64,000 bases of DNA from Nosema muscidifuracis (Eukaryota; Microsporidia; Nosematidae). Below are positions 10,633 to 21,359 of this stretch, one piece after another (the first letter of the stretch is position 1; each line of letters opens with the position of its first letter). The notes under the pieces are model-generated. The model was not told where the DNA came from. It searched no databases and was given only the letters and a program-made list of their open reading frames with translations. The stretch lies in NCBI GenBank assembly GCA_028335825.1, contig JAIOKI010000007.1, positions 186,001-250,000 of the forward strand, in the 5' to 3' direction. The translations under genes and the position numbers were made by a program.

Positions 10633-11142
10633 ATGTTAGATAAGTTAAAACTAAAATATTCAAGGAAACCTCTTAAAGGTGATAAATACAATCTCAGAAA
10701 TCTTAAAGTTCTTCTTGACGAGATTCTTCTTGATTACATGACTCGTGTTCTTAACCTTAAAATGGATAATTTATATACAGATTTCCAGATAACTGTAGGA
10801 GTTTTGAGTACTATTGCTACTTGTATAGTAGTCTATTTGTCTATGAACTATGAATTTGAAGAATATAAGATATACTTGATAGCTTGTCTTTCATTATATT
10901 TTATACTAAATGGTATTGTTTATTTATGTGATATGCTAAGATCTACTACTTATAAATTTAGTGATATGGATGTTTGTACAGATATTTCTCCTCCTAATCC
11001 TGTTTATAAAATACTAATGTATAAGAATAATAAACTTATTCCTGAGAAATGGTCTAAAAGTGTATTTGATTTGTTTGATAATGAAGGAGTAATAAGAAGT
11101 AGTGAAGTACTTGATGAATGGAATATGTTTTTCAATAAATAA
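10633..11142 (+). CDS. SPC2: Signal peptidase complex subunit SPC2-like
   Basis: A 169-residue protein. The ATG at 10633 follows ACCCTCA. The N-terminal 45 residues are cytosolic and end in a helix (VLLDEILLDYMTRVLNL). Two closely spaced membrane segments follow, at about 52-70 (ITVGVLSTIATCIVVYLSM) and 78-98 (YLIACLSLYFILNGIVYLCD). The C-terminus is a short soluble domain. This hairpin arrangement, with the 'L..YFxLxGIxxL' phrase in the second segment, matches the SPC25/SPCS2 family. That subunit of ER signal peptidase helps the catalytic subunits act at the translocon. Confidence 0.75.
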   Translation: MLDKLKLKYSRKPLKGDKYNLRNLKVLLDEILLDYMTRVLNLKMDNLYTDFQITVGVLSTIATCIVVYLSMNYEFEEYKIYLIACLSLYFILNGIVYLCDMLRSTTYKFSDMDVCTDISPPNPVYKILMYKNNKLIPEKWSKSVFDLFDNEGVIRSSEVLDEWNMFFNK

Positions 11143-11405
11143 ATTTGATTATTTTACTAATTTAATTACTAATTTATTGATTATATTTATAAATTTTTTT
11201 ATTAATTTATTGATTATTTTACTAATTTATTTTATGTTAGCATAAATTAATTGATTATTTTACTAATTTATTTTTATATTTGCATGAATTTATTTTACAC
11301 TACCATAAATCTTTCTATGTTATCACAAATCATTCATATATTACCATAAATTTATTTTACATTTGAAACATCTCTCTATTTTTCTAATCTTTATTTTTGT
11401 TTCAT
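11143..11405. repeat. Spacer with TTTACTAATTTATT repeats
   Basis: TTGATTATTTTACTAATTTA-like phrases recur about four times (11149-11270). No gene is seen. Confidence 0.5.
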
Positions 11406-12020
11406 ATGATAAATGAATCTTCTTTATATACTCCTTCATTATACAATTATACATCTCCTTCTTATAAAGTATACACTATCCCAATACAATGTGATGATTT
11501 CTATGCTACATCTAAATATATTCTAATTAATAAAGATAATATAATTAAGATTTATACACATAAAAAATGTACTAACATAAGATTATATAAAATAGTAAAA
11601 CATCATTTGATATTATTTATAGATAATAAATCTATAATGAATATCTTATATAAAATATTACTTAATATTAATAACAATAGTAAGATGGAAGATATCATGA
11701 AATATCTTAGAATAGATGATGTAATAAAATCTAGAGAAATGGATGATGGATTTCTTCTTACTTATAGGGATAATAAAAAAGTATTTTATAATAATAGATT
11801 AGAAGTATAAGAAAGAGATAAAATTGGTAAAATAAATCTTCCTATAAAAGTGAATACTCTTATTAAAATAAATACAAGATGTATTTATATTATGAAAAAT
11901 GAAATAATAATTGATGAAAAATCTATCTATTGTAAGAATATAAAAAAGGTGGTAGGTGATAAAGAATACTTATTTTTTAAAAATAAGGATTGTATAAAAG
12001 TAATCTATTTTGGAGATTAA
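11406..12020 (+). pseudogene. Orphan gene interrupted by one in-frame TAA
   Basis: From the ATG at 11406 a frame runs 134 codons to a TAA at 11808-11810. The very same frame then stays open for 69 more codons to a second TAA at 12018-12020. The second part keeps the character of the first: Lys/Ile/Asn-rich, alternating hydrophobic strands (IYIMKNEIIIDEKSIYCKN, EYLFFKNKDCIKVIYFGD). A random stretch this AT-rich would be expected to hit stops quickly. The simplest reading is one gene of about 203 codons with a single nonsense change, or a read-through stop. No CCC signal precedes the ATG. I recognise no family. It looks beta-rich, perhaps a propeller-like subunit. Alternatively the first part alone is the functional gene. 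Confidence 0.5.
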
Positions 12021-12083
12021 ATTAAATATTATATAGTCTCATTCTACTATTATTAAATATTATATAGTCTCATTCTACTATTA

Positions 12084-15000
12084 TTAAATAAAACTAAGCC
12101 ATCTTATATACATATTAGATAAATTATTAGAACTCATAGCTTCTTCATTCAAATCTTCTACTTTACTCTGTAAATCTAAACATTCTATCTTATTATTTAA
12201 TATATCTACAATCTTCTTTCCCATACTCTCTTTTTTATTCCATTCATGTAAAGGATCAAATACAAAAGAAAGTAAATTACTTATCACTATATTTCTATTA
12301 CTATGTAAAAGATCTAAAGTTTTAACACAAGTACTAGTATAAGTACCATGTATACCTAAAATACCAAATCCATCAATAATATTCTGTGTAAGTCTAAAAG
12401 GAACAGATTCAGGAATACTACAAGATTTAGCTTTATCAAATATACAATTTAAATCTACATGTACCATGTCACATGTATAAATATCTATTAAAATATTTTC
12501 TGTATGTCTATCTCCTAATCCCATAAACCATCCTACAATATTTATTACTCCACATGTTTTAACATAATTATTTCTTAATTTATACCATTTAGATATACTA
12601 GTAACTCCTTCTTTAAGATAATCATGCATAACTGGTTTAAAAGAATCTAAAATTGTATTAAAATCTTTTAAACCAATTTTCTTTTTAGTAGAATATTTTC
12701 TAGCTACTACTCCTATATTATCATATTTTTTACTTACAATACTTTTTATACTGGATAATCCTTCTACATATTCTATAAGTCCAAAATTATAATAACATGG
12801 AATAACTTCATAAGTACGTATATAATACTCATTACTACTAAATAACTTATTAATTAATCTACATAACTCAGTAAATCTACTATCCTTTCTAAGATCATCT
12901 TTATACTTACATAAAAAATAATATTTTTTACCATCATCACCAAGAAAACAAACTCTTTTGGGTGATTGTAAAGATCTATAAATTAAAACTTCTTCTTGAA
13001 TACCAACAATAATATTAGGATATTTATTGGGTATACCCATATCAATACAACTATAAATATCTGGAAAATCTTTTTTTAAATTAATTTCTTTAGATGAACA
13101 TTTAGATACATCAAATAAAATATCTCGCATTTTCTTGATCTTATTCAGGTATATTTTATTGTCTATATTTAATTCATCTGTATTAATTTCATTAATGAAA
13201 TATAATGAAGACCAATATACTTCTTTATAATCATTCATAAGAGAAAGAGCTATCTTATTAATAAAATCACTAATTAATTTGTTATTTATCTTACAAAGTA
13301 TTTGATTATAAAAAGGAAGTAAAATTTTTTTATAAGACTGATTCTTATCTATAAAGTTTCCTACTATTTTAATAGCCTTATTAAGTTTTTTCTTGTCTTC
13401 TATTTGACTAAGTATATGAAAAATTCTAGGTACACATTCATATTTGTATTCTTCATCAATCATAAGACTATTTATATAATATTCAATTGAATCAAAATTA
13501 TCTACACATTTACCAAACAAGTACCATACTCTACTAGTATTCTTAAGTATTTCAATATTCTTAGAATACATTTCTTTACTATCAATTAATTCTGTATATT
13601 TTAGTAAACTCTTTTTGTAAATATCATCTTCTTTATTAAATATATTAACAATCTTTTTAAGGCATTCTTTGCTCTTAGATTTATTTCCCATAAGAAGATA
13701 AACTTCACTTAGGTCATAATAAAATGTCCATTCTTTCATCTCAAGAACCTCATAAATCAAATCAATACATTTTTCATATTTCTTATCATTAATTAAATAA
13801 TTTATATTATCTCTTTTGATATCTAAAAAAAAATCTCTGTAAAATGGTTTGTATTCTTCTTTTGTAATCTTTTTACAAATTCCTTTATATAAAATATCAT
13901 GCAAATGCAATATTCTAACATCTTTACAAATCTTTCTTCTTCTACTAACTAACTCCAAATATTTAATATTATTGTCTACTAATTGACAATCTTTAATAAA
14001 ATGTAATCCCATTTTATCATTACAATTTATATTCTTCCATTCACTTATATCTTCTTCAATAACTTTACATTGATCTAATATATCAATATCTAATTCTTCT
14101 TTTTGTTTTTCCATTTTATATTCATAAAATAAATTTGATTTACTTAATCTAGTAAACATATTGTTGATACCTTTTACACGTTCATAATCCTTAATCTTGT
14201 AGTAAGAATTCTGTAATAAATCAAAATATTCGAAATCACCGTTATTTCTTAATAAATCTTCAACTAAATAAATTATATAATGATAATCTTCAATCACTTT
14301 GGCACATTCAATAAGTATATTTGTATCAATATTAAGCTTACATATTATATTGCACCTTATTATAAATTTAATAATCTTATTATTAATCTTATCTTTTAGA
14401 ATTTCAGAAAATACTTTTATTATTTCTGTAAGTGATTTGCTCTGATATATTAAATTCATAATCGAATATTCTAGTATCCTGGTAGTAAATAATTTTGTAT
14501 ACCTTAATATATCATAAGGATGATCTTCCATACATAATATATCGTTCAAATGTGCTAAAAATTTGTTATAATTTTTTATATTCTTTAGGTCTGATAAATT
14601 AACTTGAGTAAATTTTTTTGTTTTTTGTATATTATAGTACAATAAATCCATAAACTCGTTATATAAAATAGGATCATCCATCTTAATATCATCTACAAGA
14701 TATTCTTTAAAATAATTTACTAAACTTTCTTTGTTAGTACAAAGTTCAAATTCATCATTTATATTGGCTTCATTATGATTAATATATCCAGTAATATTAA
14801 TTATAGATTTAGGTAATTTATCATAAACAGAAAGAAAATTTGATTTAAATTTTTTGTCATTTTCATAAAGAAGTAAAAATCTTTCTATCATTTCTATATC
14901 ATTCGTTGGATTTCCTAATATATTGAGAAAAGTAGAATAAATATTTTTTCCACATTTCAAAATATCATCATTTTGATTATATCTGATAATTTCATCACAC

Positions 15001-16388
15001 TTATCTTGACAATAATGACATCCCATGACTCTAAAATATTCATAAACATTTTTACTGATGTTCATTTCTAATACTTCAGTAAAATATCTTAAAAGATTGA
15101 ATATACAAGTTTTAACATTTTTGTTAATATATTCCTCTCTTATAACGTTAAGTATAGAATTTATATTATTTTTTATATTAAGCTTATACATATTAAGATC
15201 GTAATGACCATGTAAAATACATAATGCTATTTCTTTATAATTAAGACGATCTTTTGATTCAATAAATTCGTTATTGATAATCTGATGTACTTTTATATAG
15301 TGATTGTATTTTTCTATAATTATATTATATTTGGTATACAATAAAGGATATATTATATGAATATATGAATCTATAGAAAAATCAATAAACTCACATAATG
15401 GAGAAAAATAAGAATCTAAATCTTCATGTGGAGTGTGTACACTAAGATAATACTCGATAATCATTTCCATAATTTCTTTGAAATTAGTACGGTGCATTAT
15501 ATTTATAATTATGTCTCTTATATATATATTTGTATATTTATTATAAGTTATGTAAAGATACACGAAATACGAAAATAAAATCTTCTTAGTTGGTTTAACA
15601 TACTTGAAAATATTGTAAATCTTTTTAAAAGAGTAAATATCTTTAGAAAGTAAAGACTTAATGAAACTTATTAATAAAGATTCATATTGAGGAAATGTAA
15701 AATCAATTCTTTCTAATAGCTTATAATTAAAATCTAAAGGATTTGTATTTATCTGAATAAAAATTTCTTTCAATTGTTCTACGCTTATACTTTGTTTTAT
15801 ATTTATGCATTCAATTTCAATATTTATATTTTTTCTATTTATGCAATTTTCTTGATTTTCATATTCAAAAATTTCAATTTTATTTAATTTGCAGTGTTCA
15901 ATAAAATCTTCGTTATTTAAATTATATTTATAAATCTTTTTCAATATTTTCTTGTATATATTTGATTCAATAGAATCAAGTTGGTTAATATCAAATTTTA
16001 TATTTAAAATGTGATCTTTGCTATACTCAATATAGAGCATGTAATTATAAAATGATTCAGATCTTATTATAATGTTCATTTTTGTTATCTCTATTATTTG
16101 TATAAACTTCGTGTAAATATTGTAATTGATAGGAGATTTTAAAATATCTTGATATTTCGATTTTACAAATACATTCTGAAATTTAATATTCATTTTAAGA
16201 TTATTAATACACAGTAATAAAAATTTATCATAGATTGTCAAATCTGAATCTTCTATCATATAATCTAAACAAGAATTAAGTATATCCAATGATACTACAT
16301 AATTAAGACTTTCTACTAATATTTCATAATAATTTGATGGATTTAGCTTTGATTTATATAAGTTAATCGTATATGTGTAATTAAACAT
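12084..16388 (-). CDS. MEC1: ATR/Mec1-type checkpoint kinase (PIKK)
   Basis: A 1434-residue protein. The first 1100 residues are helical HEAT/FAT-like repeats. The kinase domain follows, with the catalytic loop GLGDRHTEN at 1290-1298 (Asp 1293, Asn 1298) and the metal-binding VHVDLN motif (Asp 1312, in place of DFG). Next come FRLTQNIIDGFG and the FATC tail, ending NLSNMYIRWLSFI. The phrase VHVDLNCIF and the FATC sequence are closest to ATR/Mec1 rather than ATM/Tel1 or TOR. The protein is much shorter than yeast Mec1 or human ATR, so the HEAT solenoid is trimmed. These kinases sense RPA-coated single-stranded DNA with a partner (Ddc2/ATRIP). No CCC precedes the ATG at 16388, unlike most neighbours. 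Confidence 0.9.
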   Translation of the reverse strand: MFNYTYTINLYKSKLNPSNYYEILVESLNYVVSLDILNSCLDYMIEDSDLTIYDKFLLLCINNLKMNIKFQNVFVKSKYQDILKSPINYNIYTKFIQIIEITKMNIIIRSESFYNYMLYIEYSKDHILNIKFDINQLDSIESNIYKKILKKIYKYNLNNEDFIEHCKLNKIEIFEYENQENCINRKNINIEIECINIKQSISVEQLKEIFIQINTNPLDFNYKLLERIDFTFPQYESLLISFIKSLLSKDIYSFKKIYNIFKYVKPTKKILFSYFVYLYITYNKYTNIYIRDIIINIMHRTNFKEIMEMIIEYYLSVHTPHEDLDSYFSPLCEFIDFSIDSYIHIIYPLLYTKYNIIIEKYNHYIKVHQIINNEFIESKDRLNYKEIALCILHGHYDLNMYKLNIKNNINSILNVIREEYINKNVKTCIFNLLRYFTEVLEMNISKNVYEYFRVMGCHYCQDKCDEIIRYNQNDDILKCGKNIYSTFLNILGNPTNDIEMIERFLLLYENDKKFKSNFLSVYDKLPKSIINITGYINHNEANINDEFELCTNKESLVNYFKEYLVDDIKMDDPILYNEFMDLLYYNIQKTKKFTQVNLSDLKNIKNYNKFLAHLNDILCMEDHPYDILRYTKLFTTRILEYSIMNLIYQSKSLTEIIKVFSEILKDKINNKIIKFIIRCNIICKLNIDTNILIECAKVIEDYHYIIYLVEDLLRNNGDFEYFDLLQNSYYKIKDYERVKGINNMFTRLSKSNLFYEYKMEKQKEELDIDILDQCKVIEEDISEWKNINCNDKMGLHFIKDCQLVDNNIKYLELVSRRRKICKDVRILHLHDILYKGICKKITKEEYKPFYRDFFLDIKRDNINYLINDKKYEKCIDLIYEVLEMKEWTFYYDLSEVYLLMGNKSKSKECLKKIVNIFNKEDDIYKKSLLKYTELIDSKEMYSKNIEILKNTSRVWYLFGKCVDNFDSIEYYINSLMIDEEYKYECVPRIFHILSQIEDKKKLNKAIKIVGNFIDKNQSYKKILLPFYNQILCKINNKLISDFINKIALSLMNDYKEVYWSSLYFINEINTDELNIDNKIYLNKIKKMRDILFDVSKCSSKEINLKKDFPDIYSCIDMGIPNKYPNIIVGIQEEVLIYRSLQSPKRVCFLGDDGKKYYFLCKYKDDLRKDSRFTELCRLINKLFSSNEYYIRTYEVIPCYYNFGLIEYVEGLSSIKSIVSKKYDNIGVVARKYSTKKKIGLKDFNTILDSFKPVMHDYLKEGVTSISKWYKLRNNYVKTCGVINIVGWFMGLGDRHTENILIDIYTCDMVHVDLNCIFDKAKSCSIPESVPFRLTQNIIDGFGILGIHGTYTSTCVKTLDLLHSNRNIVISNLLSFVFDPLHEWNKKESMGKKIVDILNNKIECLDLQSKVEDLNEEAMSSNNLSNMYIRWLSFI

Positions 16389-16798
16389 GGATTAAAAAAA
16401 AATAATTTTTTTTTATCAAAAATTCGAAAGAACGCTTAAATTTTTTAAAATAATTAATTTAAAATTATTCACTAAGTAATACAAGCTTAATAAATTGACG
16501 AAATGAAACAGAAATAAAAAAATGATATTTTAATTAAAGAATATTAATAAATATTTTTTATAATTTTCTATTATATTGGCACAATATACTATATTAATTT
16601 AGGTAAATGTTTTTGATATGTCAAACATATCAATATACATAAAAACTAAGCTTATAAAACAAATAAATTAAAAAAATTATTGGACTTTTGGATTACAAAT
16701 AATTTTTTAGTATTTTATATTGACCAATATGAGACAAATATTGTAATTTTATAAAACACCATTTTAAAAAATTCATTTGATAAAATTACCCCCTTGAT
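16389..16798. other. Divergent spacer, nothing recognised
   Basis: About 410 AT-rich bases separate the divergent ATR-like and Upf2-like genes. The only clear signal is the CCCCC run at 16789-16793 just before the Upf2-like ATG. Confidence 0.5.
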
Positions 16799-18589
16799 AT
16801 GAATTGGAATGTAGAGAGAATAAATCTTTCACAGACAAAATCATTACTAAACAGAAATTCTCAATTAAAAAAAAAGATGAACTTAGTAAAAAAAATAAAA
16901 AATTTCTATACCGAGAACATCACAAATTTGGTAAGTGAATTATCAACGGAGAATATGGAGCAGTTTTATTCAGAAATAGTTGAGTCAATTTTAAATTTTA
17001 AAATTGGATCTATTGATGATATAAAAAATGTTATACGTATTGTATCAGTATACGTTAAAGATACTAAATTTACTAACTTGTTGTTTACTAATATGAAGAA
17101 TTTATATTGGCATCGTATTATTTATATAGAAATTCATATGATATTAGACGATTCATATGATTTTAAAAGAGATATTAGAAAATTATTTGATAATGCTAGT
17201 GTTGAACAGAAAATCATGTTTATTGAATATATTTTAAATTTTCATGATGACTTAAAAATTAGAGAATATGCTGATACTGAAAAGATTAAAATAGGGATTA
17301 TTGATTTAAATACATTTGATGAAAAAAGTACTGAACGTATTGCATCAGCATGTCGTGATATTGATCTACCAATTGTTGAGCATAAAACTGATAACGGATT
17401 TAAGCAAGTAATCGAACCAATTGAAAATGAATTTGAGTTTTATAATATGCGAACGAATAATTTAACGAATTTTAATAGTCCAAAAACTGCAAAAGATATT
17501 GTAGAATTTATTAAAAATAATTCGCCAGATACTTATAAAATAGATGAAATTTCGAAATATCTACGAAAAAGTGAAAATGTTAAAATGATACCTGTTGTAT
17601 TTAACAAACTAAAAAATAATATGTGTTATTTACCAGTATTAGCTAGAATAATTAAAAATTGTGGAGTTATTTGTAAAAAGAGTATAACTAAATTAGTTGA
17701 AGATGTAATGGATAGTAAAATAAATAATAGGACAGATTTGATAAATGCAATTTTATTAATTACTGAACTTATAAAATTTAGATATATTGGTTTTGTTGAT
17801 ACATTTAATCTATTAGATAGTTTCTACAAGATAAAAGATATTGAAATTTTTTGTCTAATAATGAAAAATATAGGTAGATTTTATCTTATAGATGAACAAT
17901 ACAACAGTAGAATGAGAGAATATCTTGATAAAATTATAGCGTATGGAAATAAGTGTACAACTATGGATTGTGTTTATATTAATGATATGATTACAAGAAT
18001 ATTTCCTAAACATCATAACAATTCAGAAGAAAATTTTATTAGCTTTATGTCTTACTATTTTCAAAATGAAATTTTTAAAGTAAATAGCGAAGTAAATAGA
18101 ATAATTGAAAAAAACAAGAAATATTTATTTGTTCTTGTATGTACACCATGGAAGTTTAAAGATTCTGATTTTTTGTGTAAAGTCGCTATTCATTTTGGAA
18201 TAGATAAGATTTTAATAGATTTTCTTATTTTCGTTATAAATTTGATTAATGAAACATACAAACTCAAGACATTATCATATATTAAATTACTAAGTGGATT
18301 ATTACGATGTAAAGATCCTAAAATACAAGAAGAAGTTATACAAAGATTTATTAATATGAATATGAAAAAAGAAATAAAAATGCGAGTTATAATTTTTTTG
18401 TTATCTGGTATGACATATTATGTTAAACTAAGGCATATACCATATTTGAAACAAGAATGTATTGATATAAAATCAATTGAAATCCACAATCTTCTTTTTA
18501 ATCTTTGTGAAAGTATTGGTGAGAAATATGATAGCATAGTAGATGAAGATAGTCTTGATGAAGAAATTAGATTTATGGAACACTTATAA
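16799..18589 (+). CDS. UPF2: Upf2/Nmd2-like nonsense-mediated decay factor
   Basis: A 596-residue protein of MIF4G-type helical repeats. Residues 10-60 contain LLNRNSQLKKKMNLVKKIKN, matching the Leu-x-Lys-Asn-x-x-(F/L)-VKKLK opening of the first Upf2 MIF4G domain. Residues about 225-400 match the second domain, most clearly at LINAILLITELIKFRYI and IFCLIMKNIGRFYL (compare the family's 'IGELTKF' and 'LLETCGRFL'). Residues 410-590 fit a degenerate third domain. A short acidic end (DEDSLDEEIRFMEHL) replaces the long Upf1-binding tail. Upf2 bridges Upf1 and Upf3 in mRNA quality control. The ATG at 16799 follows ACCCCCTTGAT. Confidence 0.75.
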   Translation: MNWNVERINLSQTKSLLNRNSQLKKKMNLVKKIKNFYTENITNLVSELSTENMEQFYSEIVESILNFKIGSIDDIKNVIRIVSVYVKDTKFTNLLFTNMKNLYWHRIIYIEIHMILDDSYDFKRDIRKLFDNASVEQKIMFIEYILNFHDDLKIREYADTEKIKIGIIDLNTFDEKSTERIASACRDIDLPIVEHKTDNGFKQVIEPIENEFEFYNMRTNNLTNFNSPKTAKDIVEFIKNNSPDTYKIDEISKYLRKSENVKMIPVVFNKLKNNMCYLPVLARIIKNCGVICKKSITKLVEDVMDSKINNRTDLINAILLITELIKFRYIGFVDTFNLLDSFYKIKDIEIFCLIMKNIGRFYLIDEQYNSRMREYLDKIIAYGNKCTTMDCVYINDMITRIFPKHHNNSEENFISFMSYYFQNEIFKVNSEVNRIIEKNKKYLFVLVCTPWKFKDSDFLCKVAIHFGIDKILIDFLIFVINLINETYKLKTLSYIKLLSGLLRCKDPKIQEEVIQRFINMNMKKEIKMRVIIFLLSGMTYYVKLRHIPYLKQECIDIKSIEIHNLLFNLCESIGEKYDSIVDEDSLDEEIRFMEHL

Positions 18590-20143
18590 ACTTAAATTGA
18601 TACATACTAATAAATCTTTAGGTTGATATATTTAAAAATTAAATATTTTAATAGTTTATTAAGTGTCTTTAATTAAATATTAAGTAGTTTATTAAGTGTC
18701 TTTAAATTAAATATTTAAAAAATTAAATATTTTAATAGTTTATTAAATGTCTTTAATTAAATATTAAGTAGTTTATTAAATGTCTTTATTTATAATCTTT
18801 AAATAAAGTAAAAAATTTATAATTTTTATAAGTTAACTTTTTATTATCTATTTGATTTAAAGATTATTTAAAATATATTTTACAATTGTTTCCAATTAAG
18901 AATAGAAATCTGAATAGAAGATGGTTTATTTAATAAAGCATTTATATTTAAATTAAATAATTTTAAGTTAACCCCTTACTAAACATTTTATATTCAATTG
19001 AGTACAAAAACAGACTTTTATACTTTAGAATTCATCTTTAAAGAATTACTAGCTAAATTAATTATCATAAATAGTGATATAAATTATAATTTTATTGTTG
19101 TAATACAAGTTATTTCAATCTTTAAATATGTGTCTTAAAGTTTAAGATTGCAATTTATTTTCTTGTCTTAACTTTTACTAAGAATTTAAAATTTTTATTT
19201 AATAATTTACATGATAGTGAAATAATCGTTATGATGTGATTATTAACTTCGACTAAACATAAAAGCTCTGAAATAATTAAATAAATAAACTTTATTTTTA
19301 TATTCTTTTACAAGGGAAATATTATTTTTTAGCCAACGAACTAGAAAATATTTATAATTGTAAAACTAAGATAATTCATTTTTTAATTGCATTGTAAAAT
19401 TTATTAACTTCTTATAATAACAATTATTTAAGTAGTCTTGGCTTATCTGTCTTTACACATTAAAATACAGACCAGAGTCTTAAAGAACACATGGAAGAAG
19501 AATTTACTATTAAGAGTAATTATTATCGAGTAAATGTGCTTTAAAGTAGATAAGAGATATTTTTCATCTATTGAAAAATGTTGAAAAGAATTTTATCTTA
19601 AATTTTTTTAAATTAAATATTTTATAAAAATTTAATGCCACTTCATATAGTTTTTTAAAGAACTTAATGTTTTTAATTATATTAAGTAATTTGAATATAT
19701 TTTATCAAAGTTTAGAATTATTTTATAAAAATCTAATGCCACTTCATGTAGTTTTTTATAGAACTTATTATTTTTATTTATAATAAGTAATTTGAATATA
19801 TTTTTAAAAATCTAATGCCACTTCATATAGTTTTTTAAAGAACTCAATGTTTTTAATTATAATAAGTAATTTGAATATATTGAATCAGTGATTAATTAAA
19901 ATTTAAAACTTAATAAATGTCTTATCAGAATTCATCTTCTTAAAATAATTATTAACTTGTGTTGATCAATTTCTATTCAAAAATATAAAAAAGATTTATG
20001 ATGATACAATTTTTAAATATTATATTGAAAAAGTCTTAATTAAATTTGTCTTTTAATATTTATATTGAAATAATTAATTAAAATCTTTTGATCTCCTTTT
20101 TTTCTCTAATTAATCTTATAGTAAATTAATTTTACCCATTTTA
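18590..20143. other. 1.55-kb gene-free spacer with repeats
   Basis: No protein gene is supported. At 18625-18785, phrases TTTAATAGTTTATTAA(G/A)TGTCTTTAA repeat four times. The stretch about 19430-19590 is less AT-rich than its surroundings and contains possible short stems. It could hold an RNA gene, but I cannot match it to any snRNA, SRP RNA or RNase P RNA. A three-copy 80-bp repeat at 19621-19880 is listed separately. Confidence 0.45.
19621..19880. repeat. Three tandem copies of an 80-bp unit with near-palindromic core
   Basis: Copies lie at 19621-19700, 19722-19801 and 19802-19880. Each contains TAATGCCACTTCAT(A/G)TAG, then AGTTTTTTAAAGAACT (nearly palindromic), then AATAAGTAATTTGAATATAT. 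The shared, less AT-rich word GCCACTTCAT and the palindrome make this more structured than the usual spacer repeats here. Confidence 0.8.
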
Positions 20144-21028
20144 ATGAATTTTTTATATCATCTCTTTAGTTTAGTAGATTGTACTAAAAGATATAGTATG
20201 GAAAGTATTAATGATTTAAACTATAATAATTGTAATAAATTATTAGATAAAATAATTTCAATTGCAGAAGAAAAAAATGATATTAAAAGTACAAAAAATA
20301 CTAGCGAAAGATTAAAAGATCTAAAAAAACTACACAAGACAGAAAAAATCTCTAATGAAAATTTGATATCACCATTTGATAAATTACTTAAATCAAATGA
20401 TACTTTATGGAATTACTTAAAAAAGAGAGATTTGAAATCTATGCAGAGACAGTTTAAGCAAAAAATAACTAAATTTTCTAATACAAATAACGTTTCTAAC
20501 AAAAACATGTTCGAATTAATACATGAAAAAATCAAGAAAAATCCTTCAATTCTTAAATTATTACCTGAATTGAAATCTATATATTTGATATCAATTTATG
20601 ATACATATGGATCAAAAATTTATAATTTATATGAATCTCTAGCTAAAGTAATGTTTTTATTGGAATATTATGAAATATGTACTAAAAATAATAGAGAAAT
20701 AACAGTTGATGAAAAAGATGATTTATATTGGTTTATTGATAATATAAGAAAACTTCTTCTTTCTAGAAATTTTGAAGCAGAAGAATTTTATACGAATGCT
20801 ATTGAAAATTACAAATTAAGATCTTTTAATAAAAAATTGAAAAGAGAAAATATTTATTCTAAATATGAAATTTATAGAAATGGTATTTTTTTCTGTTTAT
20901 TATTTGTAGAAGATAATTGGAAGAGAAATTTATTAACAAGAAATCAAAAAGATTCTTATCAAAATTTAAATGATCTATTTTTAATGATCGACTATTTTGG
21001 AGATATAATACTTAACATAAATAATTAA
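20144..21028 (+). CDS. Hypothetical helical protein with possible signal peptide
   Basis: A 294-residue protein. The ATG at 20144 follows TTACCCATTTTA. Residues 1-12 (MNFLYHLFSLVD) are hydrophobic and could be a short signal peptide. The rest is Lys/Asn/Glu-rich and mostly helical. It has a hydrophobic central helix pair (residues 140-175) and a conserved-looking end (IFFCLLFVEDNWKRNLL ... LFLMIDYFGDIILNI). No family is recognised. It may be a secreted or lineage-specific protein. Confidence 0.65.
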   Translation: MNFLYHLFSLVDCTKRYSMESINDLNYNNCNKLLDKIISIAEEKNDIKSTKNTSERLKDLKKLHKTEKISNENLISPFDKLLKSNDTLWNYLKKRDLKSMQRQFKQKITKFSNTNNVSNKNMFELIHEKIKKNPSILKLLPELKSIYLISIYDTYGSKIYNLYESLAKVMFLLEYYEICTKNNREITVDEKDDLYWFIDNIRKLLLSRNFEAEEFYTNAIENYKLRSFNKKLKRENIYSKYEIYRNGIFFCLLFVEDNWKRNLLTRNQKDSYQNLNDLFLMIDYFGDIILNINN

Positions 21029-21359
21029 ATTAATTTTTAATGATTGATTATATTATAGATATTTTATAAAATAAATATATAGATTATAATAATTCTTTAA
21101 GTTTCATTTTTAATGATTAAATACTTTGAAGATATTTTATAAAATAATTATATTTAAAGTATTCAATAATCTTTTTAAGTTTCATTTTATAATTATCCGT
21201 TAAGCTTAAAGATATTTAAATAATTCTTTTAAGTTTCATTTTATAATTATCAGTTTAGTTTAAAGATATTTAAATAATTCTTTAAAGATATTTTATAATT
21301 ATCCGTTAAGCTTAAAGAAAATTTTAAAAATATTTAAATAATTTTTATTCCCCATAAAA
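21029..21359. repeat. Spacer with three 55-bp direct repeats
   Basis: A unit containing AAGTTTCATTTTATAATTAT, then CCGTTAAGCTTAAAGATATT, repeats with drift at about 21175, 21231 and 21290. The gene start signal (CCCC, 21350-21353) follows. Confidence 0.65.

Noticed and set aside
19430-19590. Possible spliceosomal or RNase P RNA
   Set aside because: Only weak stems are seen. No U2, U5, U6, SRP or RNase P core sequence could be matched.
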